Shown here piece after piece: positions 34,279 through 43,204 of a DNA stretch of 64,000 bases. The position numbers and the translations under genes are program-made. The DNA comes from Picosynechococcus sp. PCC 7002 (lineage in GTDB: Bacteria; Cyanobacteriota; Cyanobacteriia; Cyanobacteriales; MRBY01): the NCBI RefSeq assembly GCF_963860125.1, contig NZ_CAWLFA010000001.1, forward strand, positions 992,001-1,056,000, in the 5' to 3' direction. Each line of letters begins with the position of its first letter. Position 1 is the first letter of the stretch. The notes under the pieces were generated by a model. That model was given only the letters and a program-made list of their open reading frames with translations, had not been told where the DNA came from and ran no database searches.

Positions 34279-35370
34279 ATGGCTTTTATTTTGACATTCC
34301 TTGGTAAAGGTGGGGTCGGTCGTTCCACTGTGGCGATCGCCGCCGCGAAAAAATATGCCCAAGCAGGTAAGCGGGTTTTACTCATCGGCCAAGATCCAAG
34401 CCCCGCCTGGGGGATCGCCCTGGGGATGTCACCGAGCTTTAGTCCCATTAACCTCGAAAATAACCTCGATGCCGTGCAGATCATGGCCACTGCCGCCCTC
34501 GAATCCGGCTGGGAGCAGGTCAAAGCATTAGAAGCAAAATATCTGCGATCGCCCACCCTAAAGAATGTCTATGGTCAGGAATTAGGCATTTTGCCGGGGA
34601 TGGATAGCGCCGTGATCCTCAAGGAAATTTGGGATTACGACAAAAGCGGCCAGTACGATGTGATTATCTTTGACGGTGATGGCGACCTCAATACCCTACG
34701 ATTGTTAGGCACTCCCGAAATTTTAAGCTGGTACATCCGCCGCTTCCGGGAAGTGTTCCAAGCCTCTGACCTGGGTCGTGCCGTTTCACCTTTTATTCAA
34801 CCCGTGACCAGCGCCATTTTAAATGTTTCCTGGACGTTTGATAACTTTGCCGCTGAACCCACCCAAGAGGCAAACCAAGTCCTCGATGAAGGCAAAAAAG
34901 CGATGGCTGACCCCAACCGTTTCGCCGCATACCTCGTCACCGATGCCAGTGCTGGGGCGATCGCCAAAGCGAAATATCTCTGGGGCAGTGCCCAGCAGGT
35001 GAATGTGACCGTTGGTGGTGTCATCGTCAATCGTAGCGATGCAGATGTTGGCCCTGAATTTGAACCCCTGACGAATACCGCCCTACCCACAGTAGAGGCT
35101 GATTATTGGGAAGACCTCATTTCCCATCTGCCTGACTTTAGCCAAGCGGCCCAGGCTCCTCGGCCCCTGATCATCGATACCGCTGCCCGTCAGGTGAAAG
35201 TATTCCTCCCCACCTTTGACAAAAAACAGGTTAAGCTCACCCAATATGGCCCCGAAATCACCATCGAAGCAGGGGATCAACGGCGTAATATTCTGCTGCC
35301 GCCTCCCCTCAAAGGTGCTCCTGTAAAGGGGGCAAAATTCCAAAATCAATATCTAATTATTTCTCTGTAA
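34279..35370 (+). CDS. Get3/ArsA family ATPase with C-terminal alpha-crystallin-like domain (Get3d-like)
   Basis: The 363-residue protein begins with a SIMIBI P-loop, FLGKGGVGRST, in which the usual second Lys is Arg. It continues with LLIGQDPSPAWGIALG, DVIIFDGDGDLNTLRLL (switch region), and GGVIVNRSD (A-loop-like). The final 60 residues (ARQVKVFLPTFDKKQVKL, then RRNILLPPPLKGAPVKGAKF) form a beta-rich unit resembling an alpha-crystallin/Hsp20 fold. That arrangement is described for Get3d proteins of cyanobacteria and plastids; clients are unknown. ATG 34279 is chosen over the TTG 34246. Next gene: isochorismate synthase. Confidence 0.82.
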   Translation: MAFILTFLGKGGVGRSTVAIAAAKKYAQAGKRVLLIGQDPSPAWGIALGMSPSFSPINLENNLDAVQIMATAALESGWEQVKALEAKYLRSPTLKNVYGQELGILPGMDSAVILKEIWDYDKSGQYDVIIFDGDGDLNTLRLLGTPEILSWYIRRFREVFQASDLGRAVSPFIQPVTSAILNVSWTFDNFAAEPTQEANQVLDEGKKAMADPNRFAAYLVTDASAGAIAKAKYLWGSAQQVNVTVGGVIVNRSDADVGPEFEPLTNTALPTVEADYWEDLISHLPDFSQAAQAPRPLIIDTAARQVKVFLPTFDKKQVKLTQYGPEITIEAGDQRRNILLPPPLKGAPVKGAKFQNQYLIISL

Positions 35371-35420
35371 CTGCTTGGGAGAGAGTCCCTTGCAAGAAAT
35401 TGCTGATGGCGAAAACAACC

Positions 35421-35450
35421 GCTCCAGAAACCATACTGGAGCAATCTTTT
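35421..35450 (+). terminator. Probable terminator after the Get3d-like gene
   Basis: GCTCCAG (35421-35427) pairs with CTGGAGC (35436-35442) over an eight-base loop, followed by AATCTTTT. The T-tract is short and interrupted, so the call is moderate. Confidence 0.55.
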
Positions 35451-35758
35451 GGGAAGCATAAAATGAAAGAATGCCCAATAAATCAAGAAAAAACTTAAGA
35501 AAAAGTAAAAAATGTCTAAAATAGGGGACTTTTTCCGGAAAGCACGGCCAAATCAAGCCCGGAACCTATGAAGTTAGTCTGCGTTTCGTTACCATACATA
35601 AAATAAGCTTGAGGTCTTGATTGTAAAATTCTGGAGTGGTAGCCCGCTACAGCTGAATGGTCACTGGGAAGACATCATTGCTGGCCTGAGTGACTGCACC
35701 ATCGACTGATTGCACATCTTTGTTTTTCGTTGTCCATCGTCCTAGAGGGATCTGAATT
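35451..35758. other. Intergenic stretch before menF without a convincing gene
   Basis: This 300-base AT-rich stretch contains only very short open frames, such as a 12-codon one at about 35570. No RNA gene, repeat or strong promoter was recognised. Some of it may be the leader of menF, whose start is uncertain. Confidence 0.5.
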
Positions 35759-37198
35759 GTGGGAAAAACGCTTTGGCGCGATCGCCTAGAGCCGGATCAA
35801 AGTCACGGTTCGGCATTGGGGGAGGGAATGGGAGCTTCCTGCCAACGGCGTCAACTGTCCCCATCAACCTGGCAACAATGGCTCACCCAAAGAACCCCCG
35901 CACCATCTGGGGAAATTGTCAGCGAAATCACTAAAATTCCAGCGGTGGATAGTCTAGTGGTGCTCCGGGCCATTGAACAAATTCTGCCCAGTCCCCTCAA
36001 TCACTTCTATTGGGAAAATCGCCAACAGCAACGGGCAATCCTCAATTTTGGCACCCTAAGCGAATTAGTTCCCCAGGGAGAGGATCGTTTTCGCCAAGCC
36101 CAGCAATTTATTACCCATTGGCAACCGAGAATTCAGCGCAATATCAACGTTCCGATTCCCTACTTTTCCTGTGGGTTCACTTTTTTTAGTGCCCAAACCC
36201 CCGAAGCGCCTTTTCCGGCTGGCTTGGTCACCATTCCTAGACTGCAACTGGTGCAACACCAACGGGATTATTTTTTAGTGCTCAATGGCGATCGCCAACA
36301 GCGCACCCTCTTACGCCAAATCGCTCAGCAATTGCGCCAGTTTCTCGCGACTCTGCCCCAGGAACTTGTCCCTTCCCTAGGGATTCGGGGCACTGTCTGC
36401 ACCGCCTCAACGGGATTTACCCAGGCTGTCCGGCGAGCCCTCCGACTCATTGACCAAGGCAAACTCAGTAAAATCGTTCTGGCCCATGCCCTCGATGTCA
36501 CGGCCAATCAAGCCTTTGATGTGGTGCATGCCCTGGATAATCTGCGCGATCGCCACCCGGACTGTTGTGTTTTTTCCCTCCGTAATCAGCGGGGTGACAC
36601 ATTTATCGGCGCAAGTCCAGAACGGTTGTTAGCGGTACAACAGGGACAATTGGTGACCGATGCCCTCGCCGGATCTGCCCCCCGGGGGGAATCTTTGCTC
36701 ACAGATCAGCGTCTCGCCAAAAGCCTACTCCACAGTGAAAAGGAACAACGGGAACACCAGGCCGTGGCAGATTTTCTACTAGGACAACTCCAGAGCCTTG
36801 GTCTCGATCCCCAGGCGGCTCCCCGTAAGCTCCTTAAACTTTCTAATATTCAGCACCTCTGGACACCGATTCATGCAATCCTACCGCCGCAAATTCATCC
36901 CCTAGAGGTAGTAGCCCACTTACATCCAACACCAGCAGTGGCCGGTGTCCCCAGGGCGATCGCCTGTGCGGAAATTCGCCAAGCAGAAACCTTTGACCGT
37001 ACCCTTTATGCCGCTCCTATCGGTTGGCTCGATAGTCAGGGCAATAGTGAATTTATCGTGGCGATTCGGTCGGCCTTAATTCGGGGTAACCATGCGCGAC
37101 TCTACGGTGGGGCCGGAATTGTCGCCGGTTCCCAGCCGGAACGGGAATATGCCGAAGTCCAGTTAAAATTGACCTCCCTTTTGGAAGCCCTGACCTGA
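35759..37198 (+). CDS. menF: Isochorismate synthase
   Basis: The product converts chorismate to isochorismate, the first step toward phylloquinone (vitamin K1), the A1 electron carrier of photosystem I. The C-terminal half has the chorismate-utilising enzyme signatures: LSKIVLAHALDV, GDTFIGASPERLL, DALAGSAPRG, LHPTPAVAGVP and YGGAGIVAGSQPEREYAE. The first 25 residues, from a GTG at 35759, are poorly conserved-looking; an ATG at 35828 (MGASCQRRQ) is an alternative start. Length (479) is typical of cyanobacterial enzymes. Confidence 0.92.
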   Translation: MGKTLWRDRLEPDQSHGSALGEGMGASCQRRQLSPSTWQQWLTQRTPAPSGEIVSEITKIPAVDSLVVLRAIEQILPSPLNHFYWENRQQQRAILNFGTLSELVPQGEDRFRQAQQFITHWQPRIQRNINVPIPYFSCGFTFFSAQTPEAPFPAGLVTIPRLQLVQHQRDYFLVLNGDRQQRTLLRQIAQQLRQFLATLPQELVPSLGIRGTVCTASTGFTQAVRRALRLIDQGKLSKIVLAHALDVTANQAFDVVHALDNLRDRHPDCCVFSLRNQRGDTFIGASPERLLAVQQGQLVTDALAGSAPRGESLLTDQRLAKSLLHSEKEQREHQAVADFLLGQLQSLGLDPQAAPRKLLKLSNIQHLWTPIHAILPPQIHPLEVVAHLHPTPAVAGVPRAIACAEIRQAETFDRTLYAAPIGWLDSQGNSEFIVAIRSALIRGNHARLYGGAGIVAGSQPEREYAEVQLKLTSLLEALT

Positions 37199-37257
37199 AC
37201 TTTCCCCCAGGAAAAGTTGCTAAGATCGCAGTGTAACGGAAAGTAAAGGCCGCTCCC

Positions 37258-40200
37258 ATGAAGCGCATTGTGATCATCACCGGGTTTGAAGCGTTTAATG
37301 CCAGCTTGTATCGGGATGCTGCCCAAAAGGCGATCGCCCGCTGTCCCGACCTGGAGGTGTTGACCTTTAACGACCGGGATTTGGTCAGTCAACCGGATGC
37401 CGTGGTCCAAGCTTTACAGGGGGCCGATGTTCTTTTCGCGAGTCTGATTTTTGACTATGACCAGGTGATTTGGCTGCGGGAACGGGTCGAAAATATTCCG
37501 GTGCGTCTTGTGTTTGAGTCGGCCCTGGAGCTGATGGCCCTGACTCGGTTGGGTAAGTTCATCATCGGGGAGCAACCCAAGGGGATGCCGAAGCCGATTA
37601 AATTTATCCTGAGCAAATTCACCAACAGCAAAGAAGAGGATAAGCTCGCTGGCTATCTGAGTTTCCTCAAGACTGGGCCGAAGCTGCTGAAATATATTCC
37701 CGCGAAAAAAGTTCAAGATCTGCGCAATTGGCTGATTATCTATGGCTATTGGAATGCGGGCGGAACGGACAATGTGGCGGCCATGTGTTGGGCGATCGCC
37801 GCAAATTATTTGGGTTTAGAAATCGGGGAATTGCCGGCTGTGGTAGAAACGCCGAACCTGGGTCTGCTCCATCCTGACCATGATGGCTATTTTCTCAGTC
37901 CCCAGGCTTACCTCGATTGGCATCACCGAATCTTTCCAGAGCAAAAATTAAACCCCGTCGTTGCCGTCCTCCTCTACCGCAAACACGTTGTCACCAAGCA
38001 ACCTTACATTCCCCAACTGATTCGCAAATTTGAAGCTGATGGGTTGGTGCCCCTGCCGATTTTTATCAACGGTGTTGAAGCCCATGTAATCGTCCGGGAT
38101 TGGCTGACCACCGACTATGAACAGCATCAAAGGCTCCATGGCCAGGTGGCCATTAAATCTCTCAAAGCCGATGCGGTTAGGGTTGAAGGCATTGTTTCAA
38201 CGATTGGGTTTCCCCTGGTGGGTGGCCCTGCCGGTTCCATGGAGGCAGGGCGGCAAGTGGAAGTGGCGAAAAGTATCCTCACAGCGAAAAATATTCCCTA
38301 CCTCGTTGCGGCTCCCTTGTTAATCCAAGACCTCCATTCCTGGACGAGACAAGGGATTGGCGGCCTCCAAAGTGTGGTGCTCTATGCCCTGCCAGAACTG
38401 GATGGGGCGATTGATACGATTCCCCTCGGTGGCCTCGTCGGGGAAGATATTTACTTGATCCCCGAACGGATAAAACGACTCACAGGACGGCTAAAAAATT
38501 GGATTCGTCTGAAAAATACGGCCCCAGGCGATCGCCAACTGGCCATTTTGCTCTATGGCTTTCCGCCAGGCTACGGGGCGACGGGCACAGCGGCATTATT
38601 AAACGTCCCCAAAAGTTTGGTCAATCTTCTCAAAACGCTCCAGGCTCAGGGTTACGACGTGGGGAATTTTCCAGAAGATGGGGAGGAAATTATTCGTTTG
38701 GTGAAAGCGGCTGATGAAGCCTACCGCCTTGATCCTGCCTTGGCACCCCAGCAGACCCTGGAAAATATCGATCTCAAAACCATGGATCGTTGGTTGGGTT
38801 ATCTTCTGACCCAGAAAATTGAAAAACAATGGCAAAGTTTAACGAATACGGGTCTAAAAACCTTTGGCGGCAAATGTCAGGTGGGGGGCGTCCAGTTCGG
38901 GAAGGTGTGGATCGGCGTGCAGCCGCCCCTGGGTATCTCCGGTGACCCGATGCGGTTGATGTTCGAGAAAGATCTAACGCCCCATCCCCAATACGCTGCT
39001 TTTTATAAGTGGCTCCAAAATGAATTTCGCGCCGATGCCCTGATTCACTTTGGGATGCATGGGACGGTGGAATGGCTGCCCGGTTCGCCCCTAGGAAATA
39101 CCAGCTATTCTTGGTCGGATATTTTGTTGGGAAATCTGCCAAATTTATATATTTATGCGGCGAATAATCCTTCAGAGTCGATTTTGGCGAAGCGGCGCGG
39201 TTACGGCACCCTGATTTCCCACAATGTGCCCCCCTATGGTCGGGCCGGTTTATACAAAGAACTGTTGGTGCTGCGGGATTTGATTGGGGAATATCGCGAA
39301 GATCCAGAGAAAAATGACGCTCTCCGCCCGGATATTATTCAAAAAATTGTTGATCTGGGCCTGCCGGAAGATTGTCCATTTACAGTAGGCCAGGAGCAGG
39401 GGAGCGAATTTACGGTCGAAAATGCCCCCTTATTCAGCAAAACCGCCCTCCAAAATTATTTCGTCCACATTTATGAATACCTACAAACCCTAGAGCAACG
39501 TCTCTTTTCCTCTGGTCTCCATGTCCTGGGGGAAAAACCCAGCCCCGAAATTATCCAAAGTTACCTCGCGGCCTATTTTGGCGATCGCCTGCCAGAAAAT
39601 GTCCTCACCCAGGTCGCCCAGGGAGAGCAGGAAATTACTTGCAATCAACCGGAACTTTTGGCAGAAGCACGGGAAATTGGCGATCGCCTCTTGCAAACGG
39701 ACGACGAAATGACCAATTTGCTTAAGGGTTTGAACGGCGAATATATTCCCCCGGCCCCTGGGGGCGATCTGCTGCGGGATGGTCTGGGCGTTTTACCCAC
39801 CGGACGCAATATCCATGCCCTCGATCCCTACCGGATGCCTTCTCCGGCGGCCTATGCTCGCGGTCGGGAAATTGGCAAAAAAATCATCCAGCAACACCTT
39901 GAGGAAACGGGCAATTATCCAGAAACGGTGGCGGTGATGCTCTGGGGTTTGGATGCTATTAAAACAAAGGGAGAATCCTTGGGGATTCTGCTGGAGTTGG
40001 TGGGGGCAGAACCGATTAAGGAAGGGACGGGGCGCATTGTCCGCTATGAATTATTGCCCCTGGCAGTCGTCGGCCACCCTCGCATTGATATTTTGGCGAA
40101 TCTGTCGGGCATTTTCCGGGATAGTTTTGTCAACATCATTGAACTACTCGATGATTTGTTCCACCGGGCCGCCACCGTAGACGAAGATCCTGCCCAAAAC

Positions 40201-40974
40201 TTTATCCGCAAACACAGTCTCGAACTCCAGGCTGAAGGAGTCGAAAATACCACCGCCCGCTTGTTTTCCAATCCTGCCGGGGATTTTGGCTCCCTGGTGA
40301 ATGATCAAATCGTCGAAGGCAACTGGGACAACAGCGATGAACTGGCGAAAACCTGGGAAGGCCGCAATCAATACAGCTATGGCCGCAATGATAAGGGTCA
40401 GGCACGCCCGGAGGTCTTGAAAAAATTACTCCAAACAGGCGATCGCCTTGTGCAAGAAATTGACTCGGTAGAATATGGTCTCACAGATATCCAGGAATAT
40501 TACGCCAATACCGGGGGTCTGAAAAAAGCAGCGGAAAATGCCAGCGGCAAGACGGTGACAGCCAGCTTTGTGGAAAGTTTCTCAAAAGATACAACGCCTC
40601 GCAAATTAGAATCAGTCCTGCGCATGGAGTACCGTTCAAAACTGCTCAACCCCAAGTGGGCTGAGGCGATGGCCGATCAGGGGTCTGGGGGAGCCTATGA
40701 AATTTCCCAGCGAATGACAGCTTTAATCGGTTGGGGTGGCACAGTCGATTTCCAGGATCAATGGGTCTATGACCAAGCCGCAGAGACCTATGCCCTCGAT
40801 GCAACGATGGCGCAAAAATTGCGAGATGCGAACCCCGAAGCTTTTCGGAATATTGTCGGGCGGATGTTGGAAGCCCATGGGCGCGGTTTCTGGGAAGCTT
40901 CCGATGAAAAATTGCAAAAACTAAGTGATCTTTATGACCTTACGGACGATGTTTTAGAAGGAATTACAACTTAA
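37258..40974 (+). CDS. CobN/ChlH-type chelatase large subunit, second copy
   Basis: The 1238-residue protein is a homologue of Mg-chelatase subunit H (porphyrin-binding) and cobaltochelatase CobN. It has the family landmarks GMHGTVEWLPGSPLGN, YIYAANNPSESILAKRRGYG, LPTGRNIHALDPYRMPSPAA and a C-terminal GRGFWEASDEKLQKL. The genuine chlH lies at the right edge of this window, so this is a paralogue. Synechocystis has an equivalent extra H/CobN-like protein. Its metal, Mg or Co, cannot be decided here. It does not depend on the operon context of chlD or chlI, which are absent. It follows menF after 59 bases. Confidence 0.88.
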   Translation: MKRIVIITGFEAFNASLYRDAAQKAIARCPDLEVLTFNDRDLVSQPDAVVQALQGADVLFASLIFDYDQVIWLRERVENIPVRLVFESALELMALTRLGKFIIGEQPKGMPKPIKFILSKFTNSKEEDKLAGYLSFLKTGPKLLKYIPAKKVQDLRNWLIIYGYWNAGGTDNVAAMCWAIAANYLGLEIGELPAVVETPNLGLLHPDHDGYFLSPQAYLDWHHRIFPEQKLNPVVAVLLYRKHVVTKQPYIPQLIRKFEADGLVPLPIFINGVEAHVIVRDWLTTDYEQHQRLHGQVAIKSLKADAVRVEGIVSTIGFPLVGGPAGSMEAGRQVEVAKSILTAKNIPYLVAAPLLIQDLHSWTRQGIGGLQSVVLYALPELDGAIDTIPLGGLVGEDIYLIPERIKRLTGRLKNWIRLKNTAPGDRQLAILLYGFPPGYGATGTAALLNVPKSLVNLLKTLQAQGYDVGNFPEDGEEIIRLVKAADEAYRLDPALAPQQTLENIDLKTMDRWLGYLLTQKIEKQWQSLTNTGLKTFGGKCQVGGVQFGKVWIGVQPPLGISGDPMRLMFEKDLTPHPQYAAFYKWLQNEFRADALIHFGMHGTVEWLPGSPLGNTSYSWSDILLGNLPNLYIYAANNPSESILAKRRGYGTLISHNVPPYGRAGLYKELLVLRDLIGEYREDPEKNDALRPDIIQKIVDLGLPEDCPFTVGQEQGSEFTVENAPLFSKTALQNYFVHIYEYLQTLEQRLFSSGLHVLGEKPSPEIIQSYLAAYFGDRLPENVLTQVAQGEQEITCNQPELLAEAREIGDRLLQTDDEMTNLLKGLNGEYIPPAPGGDLLRDGLGVLPTGRNIHALDPYRMPSPAAYARGREIGKKIIQQHLEETGNYPETVAVMLWGLDAIKTKGESLGILLELVGAEPIKEGTGRIVRYELLPLAVVGHPRIDILANLSGIFRDSFVNIIELLDDLFHRAATVDEDPAQNFIRKHSLELQAEGVENTTARLFSNPAGDFGSLVNDQIVEGNWDNSDELAKTWEGRNQYSYGRNDKGQARPEVLKKLLQTGDRLVQEIDSVEYGLTDIQEYYANTGGLKKAAENASGKTVTASFVESFSKDTTPRKLESVLRMEYRSKLLNPKWAEAMADQGSGGAYEISQRMTALIGWGGTVDFQDQWVYDQAAETYALDATMAQKLRDANPEAFRNIVGRMLEAHGRGFWEASDEKLQKLSDLYDLTDDVLEGITT

Positions 40975-41064
40975 TTGAGACAAGATTTCAAAGATTTGTA
41001 AGAAACTTAATCCCTTAAGATTTAGGGTGTTGATCATAGACATAGAAATTAGTACACGCTTTTT

Positions 41065-41925
41065 ATGAATCATTCAGCTCCCCCAGTACCTACTTTTGAT
41101 GCTTTGCTGGTTCCTACTGTTCAAGCTCTGCAAACATTAGGAGGCTCTGGCACCATTGAAGAAATTTATGAACAGGTCATCCAGTTATTAAATCTGCCAG
41201 ATCAGATTCTTGAAATTATTCATGTAAACACATCCCAGAGTGAAGTCGAATATAGACTGGCATGGAGTCGGACTTATCTAAAAAAATATGGTCTTTTAGA
41301 AAATTCAGCACGGGGCGTTTGGTCTTTAACCTCAACGACGATCAACCCCGACGATCTCGATCCTAGGGAAGTTGTTAGGTTTGTTCGAGAAGTAGACAAG
41401 AAGAATAAAGCCTCGATAGATTTACCAAACCAATCAACTGAAACTACGGAAAATTTAGATGAAAGCACTTGGCATCAACAGCTTCACGAAATTCTTTTGT
41501 CATTAGACCCCGCCGCCTTCGAGCGATTAGCTCAACGGTTGCTGCGTGAGTCTGGTTTTATTCAGGTACAAGTTACAGGTAAATCAGGGGATGGGGGAAT
41601 TGATGGGGTCGGCATTGCAAGAATTAATGGATTTCTGAGTTTTCATGTACTCTTTCAATGCAAGCGCTATCAAGGCTCAGTGACGGCAAGTCAAATCCGA
41701 GATTTCCGAGGCGCAATGCAAGGGAGAACTGATAAAGGCTTGATGATTACAACAGGAACTTTTACGCGAGACGCAATCAAAGAAGCAACTCGTGATGGTG
41801 CACCGCCCATTGATTTAATAGATGGTGAGCAGTTAGTTCAACGACTTAAAGAACTTGGCCTAGGGGTCAAAATCAATTTGATTGAGTCAGTCGATGTTGA
41901 TGCCGAGTGGTTTACCAAGATTTGA
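41065..41925 (+). CDS. Mrr-type restriction endonuclease
   Basis: The 286-residue protein has an N-terminal Mrr_N winged-helix region (TFDALLVPTVQALQTLGGSG ... WSRTYLKKYGLLENSARGVW). The catalytic PD-(D/E)XK domain is clear: GKSGDGGIDGVGIARING (Asp) and HVLFQCKRYQGSVT (QxK), ending with GLMITTGTFTRDAIKEA. Mrr enzymes cut modified, typically methylated, DNA. The gene is AT-richer than its neighbours and stands alone without a methylase, which suits a type IV enzyme. It may restrict incoming DNA. Confidence 0.9.
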   Translation: MNHSAPPVPTFDALLVPTVQALQTLGGSGTIEEIYEQVIQLLNLPDQILEIIHVNTSQSEVEYRLAWSRTYLKKYGLLENSARGVWSLTSTTINPDDLDPREVVRFVREVDKKNKASIDLPNQSTETTENLDESTWHQQLHEILLSLDPAAFERLAQRLLRESGFIQVQVTGKSGDGGIDGVGIARINGFLSFHVLFQCKRYQGSVTASQIRDFRGAMQGRTDKGLMITTGTFTRDAIKEATRDGAPPIDLIDGEQLVQRLKELGLGVKINLIESVDVDAEWFTKI

Positions 41926-41953
41926 TTAGTTTGGTACATAAATTCTGAATCCC

Positions 41954-43090
41954 TCAAAAATATTTTTGAAGGGCGATCGCCCCATTTTGGCCACCAAACC
42001 CAAAGCTAAAACAAAGAGCATTTCGGAGTGGAGTATTCTGGGCTTTCATGACGAAATTTAAGTCAAATTCTGATTGTTCTAAGCCTACACAGGGAAAAAG
42101 CCGTTGCTCCCGCAACATTAACAGCGAGAACGCAACCCCCAAAGCTCCCGATGCGCCGAGGGTGTGACCCGTTGCCCCTTTACTACCACTGACAAAAGGA
42201 CGGTGGGGAAATAGCATTTCGATCATCGTTGCTTCGGCTTGATCATTTAAACGGGTACTGGTGCCGTGGGGATGAATGTGATCTATATTTTCGGGTTCCA
42301 GGCCAGCCCAATCTAAACATTGGGCGATCGCCTTCATTGCGACCTGATAATTACCTTGGGGCGCGCTCATGTGGTGGGCATCACAGGTAAAACTCCAGCC
42401 AAGGATTTCGCCGTAAATTTTGGCGTTTCGTTGCTGGGCCGATTCTAGGGTTTCGAGCAGAAAGATCGCCCCCCCTTCCCCTAAAACCAAACCTTCTCGC
42501 CGTTGGTCAAAGGGAAAACAGCCCGTCGTCGCCAAAGCCCCCATTTTCTGGAACCCCGTAATACTCAAAGGCGTGACGGGAGATTCCACTGCTCCGGCTA
42601 ACACCTGTGGGCGATCGCCCCGTTGCAAAAGTTCAAAGCCCTGGGCGATCGCCCATAATCCGGTGGTACAAGCCCCCATCGGTGCTAAAACTGGCCCTTG
42701 GGAGCCGACTTGCTGGGCCGTGGCGATCGCCAATTGGTTGGGTAAATAAGTTAACCAATTCTCTAATCCCCTCTGATGTCCTTGTTGGTCGTCGTACCGC
42801 AGCTTTTCCCACTGCCCCTGAAAGCCCCGACTGGAGCCGATCACAATCCCGCAATGTTCTAAAGGCGGTTCTAGGCCAGCATCTACGAGGGTCGCCTCAA
42901 CGAGCGATCGCCGCAAAATTTCTAAATCTATAGGTTCTTTCCCCAACATCGCCACCGGAATAACGGGTAAATCCCGAAACGGTTGCCGCAATTGGATCGC
43001 GCTTTCTCCCCGTTGTAATTTTTGCCAAGCCTGGTGGCGATCGCCCAGGGCACAGCGTAAACCCAGGCCCGTTATCACTACCCGCACCAT
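41954..43090 (-). CDS. 3-oxoacyl-ACP synthase (KAS II-like)
   Basis: The 378-residue condensing enzyme has the Cys-His-His triad of ketoacyl synthases: Cys141 in APMGACTTGLWAI, His275 in HIHPHGTSTRLND and His309 in GATGHTLGASGA. It starts MVRVVITGLGLRCALG. It is shorter than canonical FabF (about 410 residues) and is not next to acpP, so it is likely a second, specialised ketoacyl synthase. Its substrate is unknown. It is divergent from the antiporter gene. Confidence 0.88.
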   Translation of the reverse strand: MVRVVITGLGLRCALGDRHQAWQKLQRGESAIQLRQPFRDLPVIPVAMLGKEPIDLEILRRSLVEATLVDAGLEPPLEHCGIVIGSSRGFQGQWEKLRYDDQQGHQRGLENWLTYLPNQLAIATAQQVGSQGPVLAPMGACTTGLWAIAQGFELLQRGDRPQVLAGAVESPVTPLSITGFQKMGALATTGCFPFDQRREGLVLGEGGAIFLLETLESAQQRNAKIYGEILGWSFTCDAHHMSAPQGNYQVAMKAIAQCLDWAGLEPENIDHIHPHGTSTRLNDQAEATMIEMLFPHRPFVSGSKGATGHTLGASGALGVAFSLLMLREQRLFPCVGLEQSEFDLNFVMKAQNTPLRNALCFSFGFGGQNGAIALQKYF

Positions 43091-43204
43091 ATCAATATCC
43101 CGTCACTAAGCATCAAAAATTTTGCGTCAGCCTGTCGATTTCTGGCGATCGCCGTTACCGTAGGATGTTGCAACCGATTATTCTCACCAAGGAAACTTAC
43201 CACC

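Noticed and set aside
35353..35556. 67-residue minus-strand ORF downstream of the Get3d-like gene
   Set aside because: Overlaps the end of that gene and a hairpin; no family resemblance.
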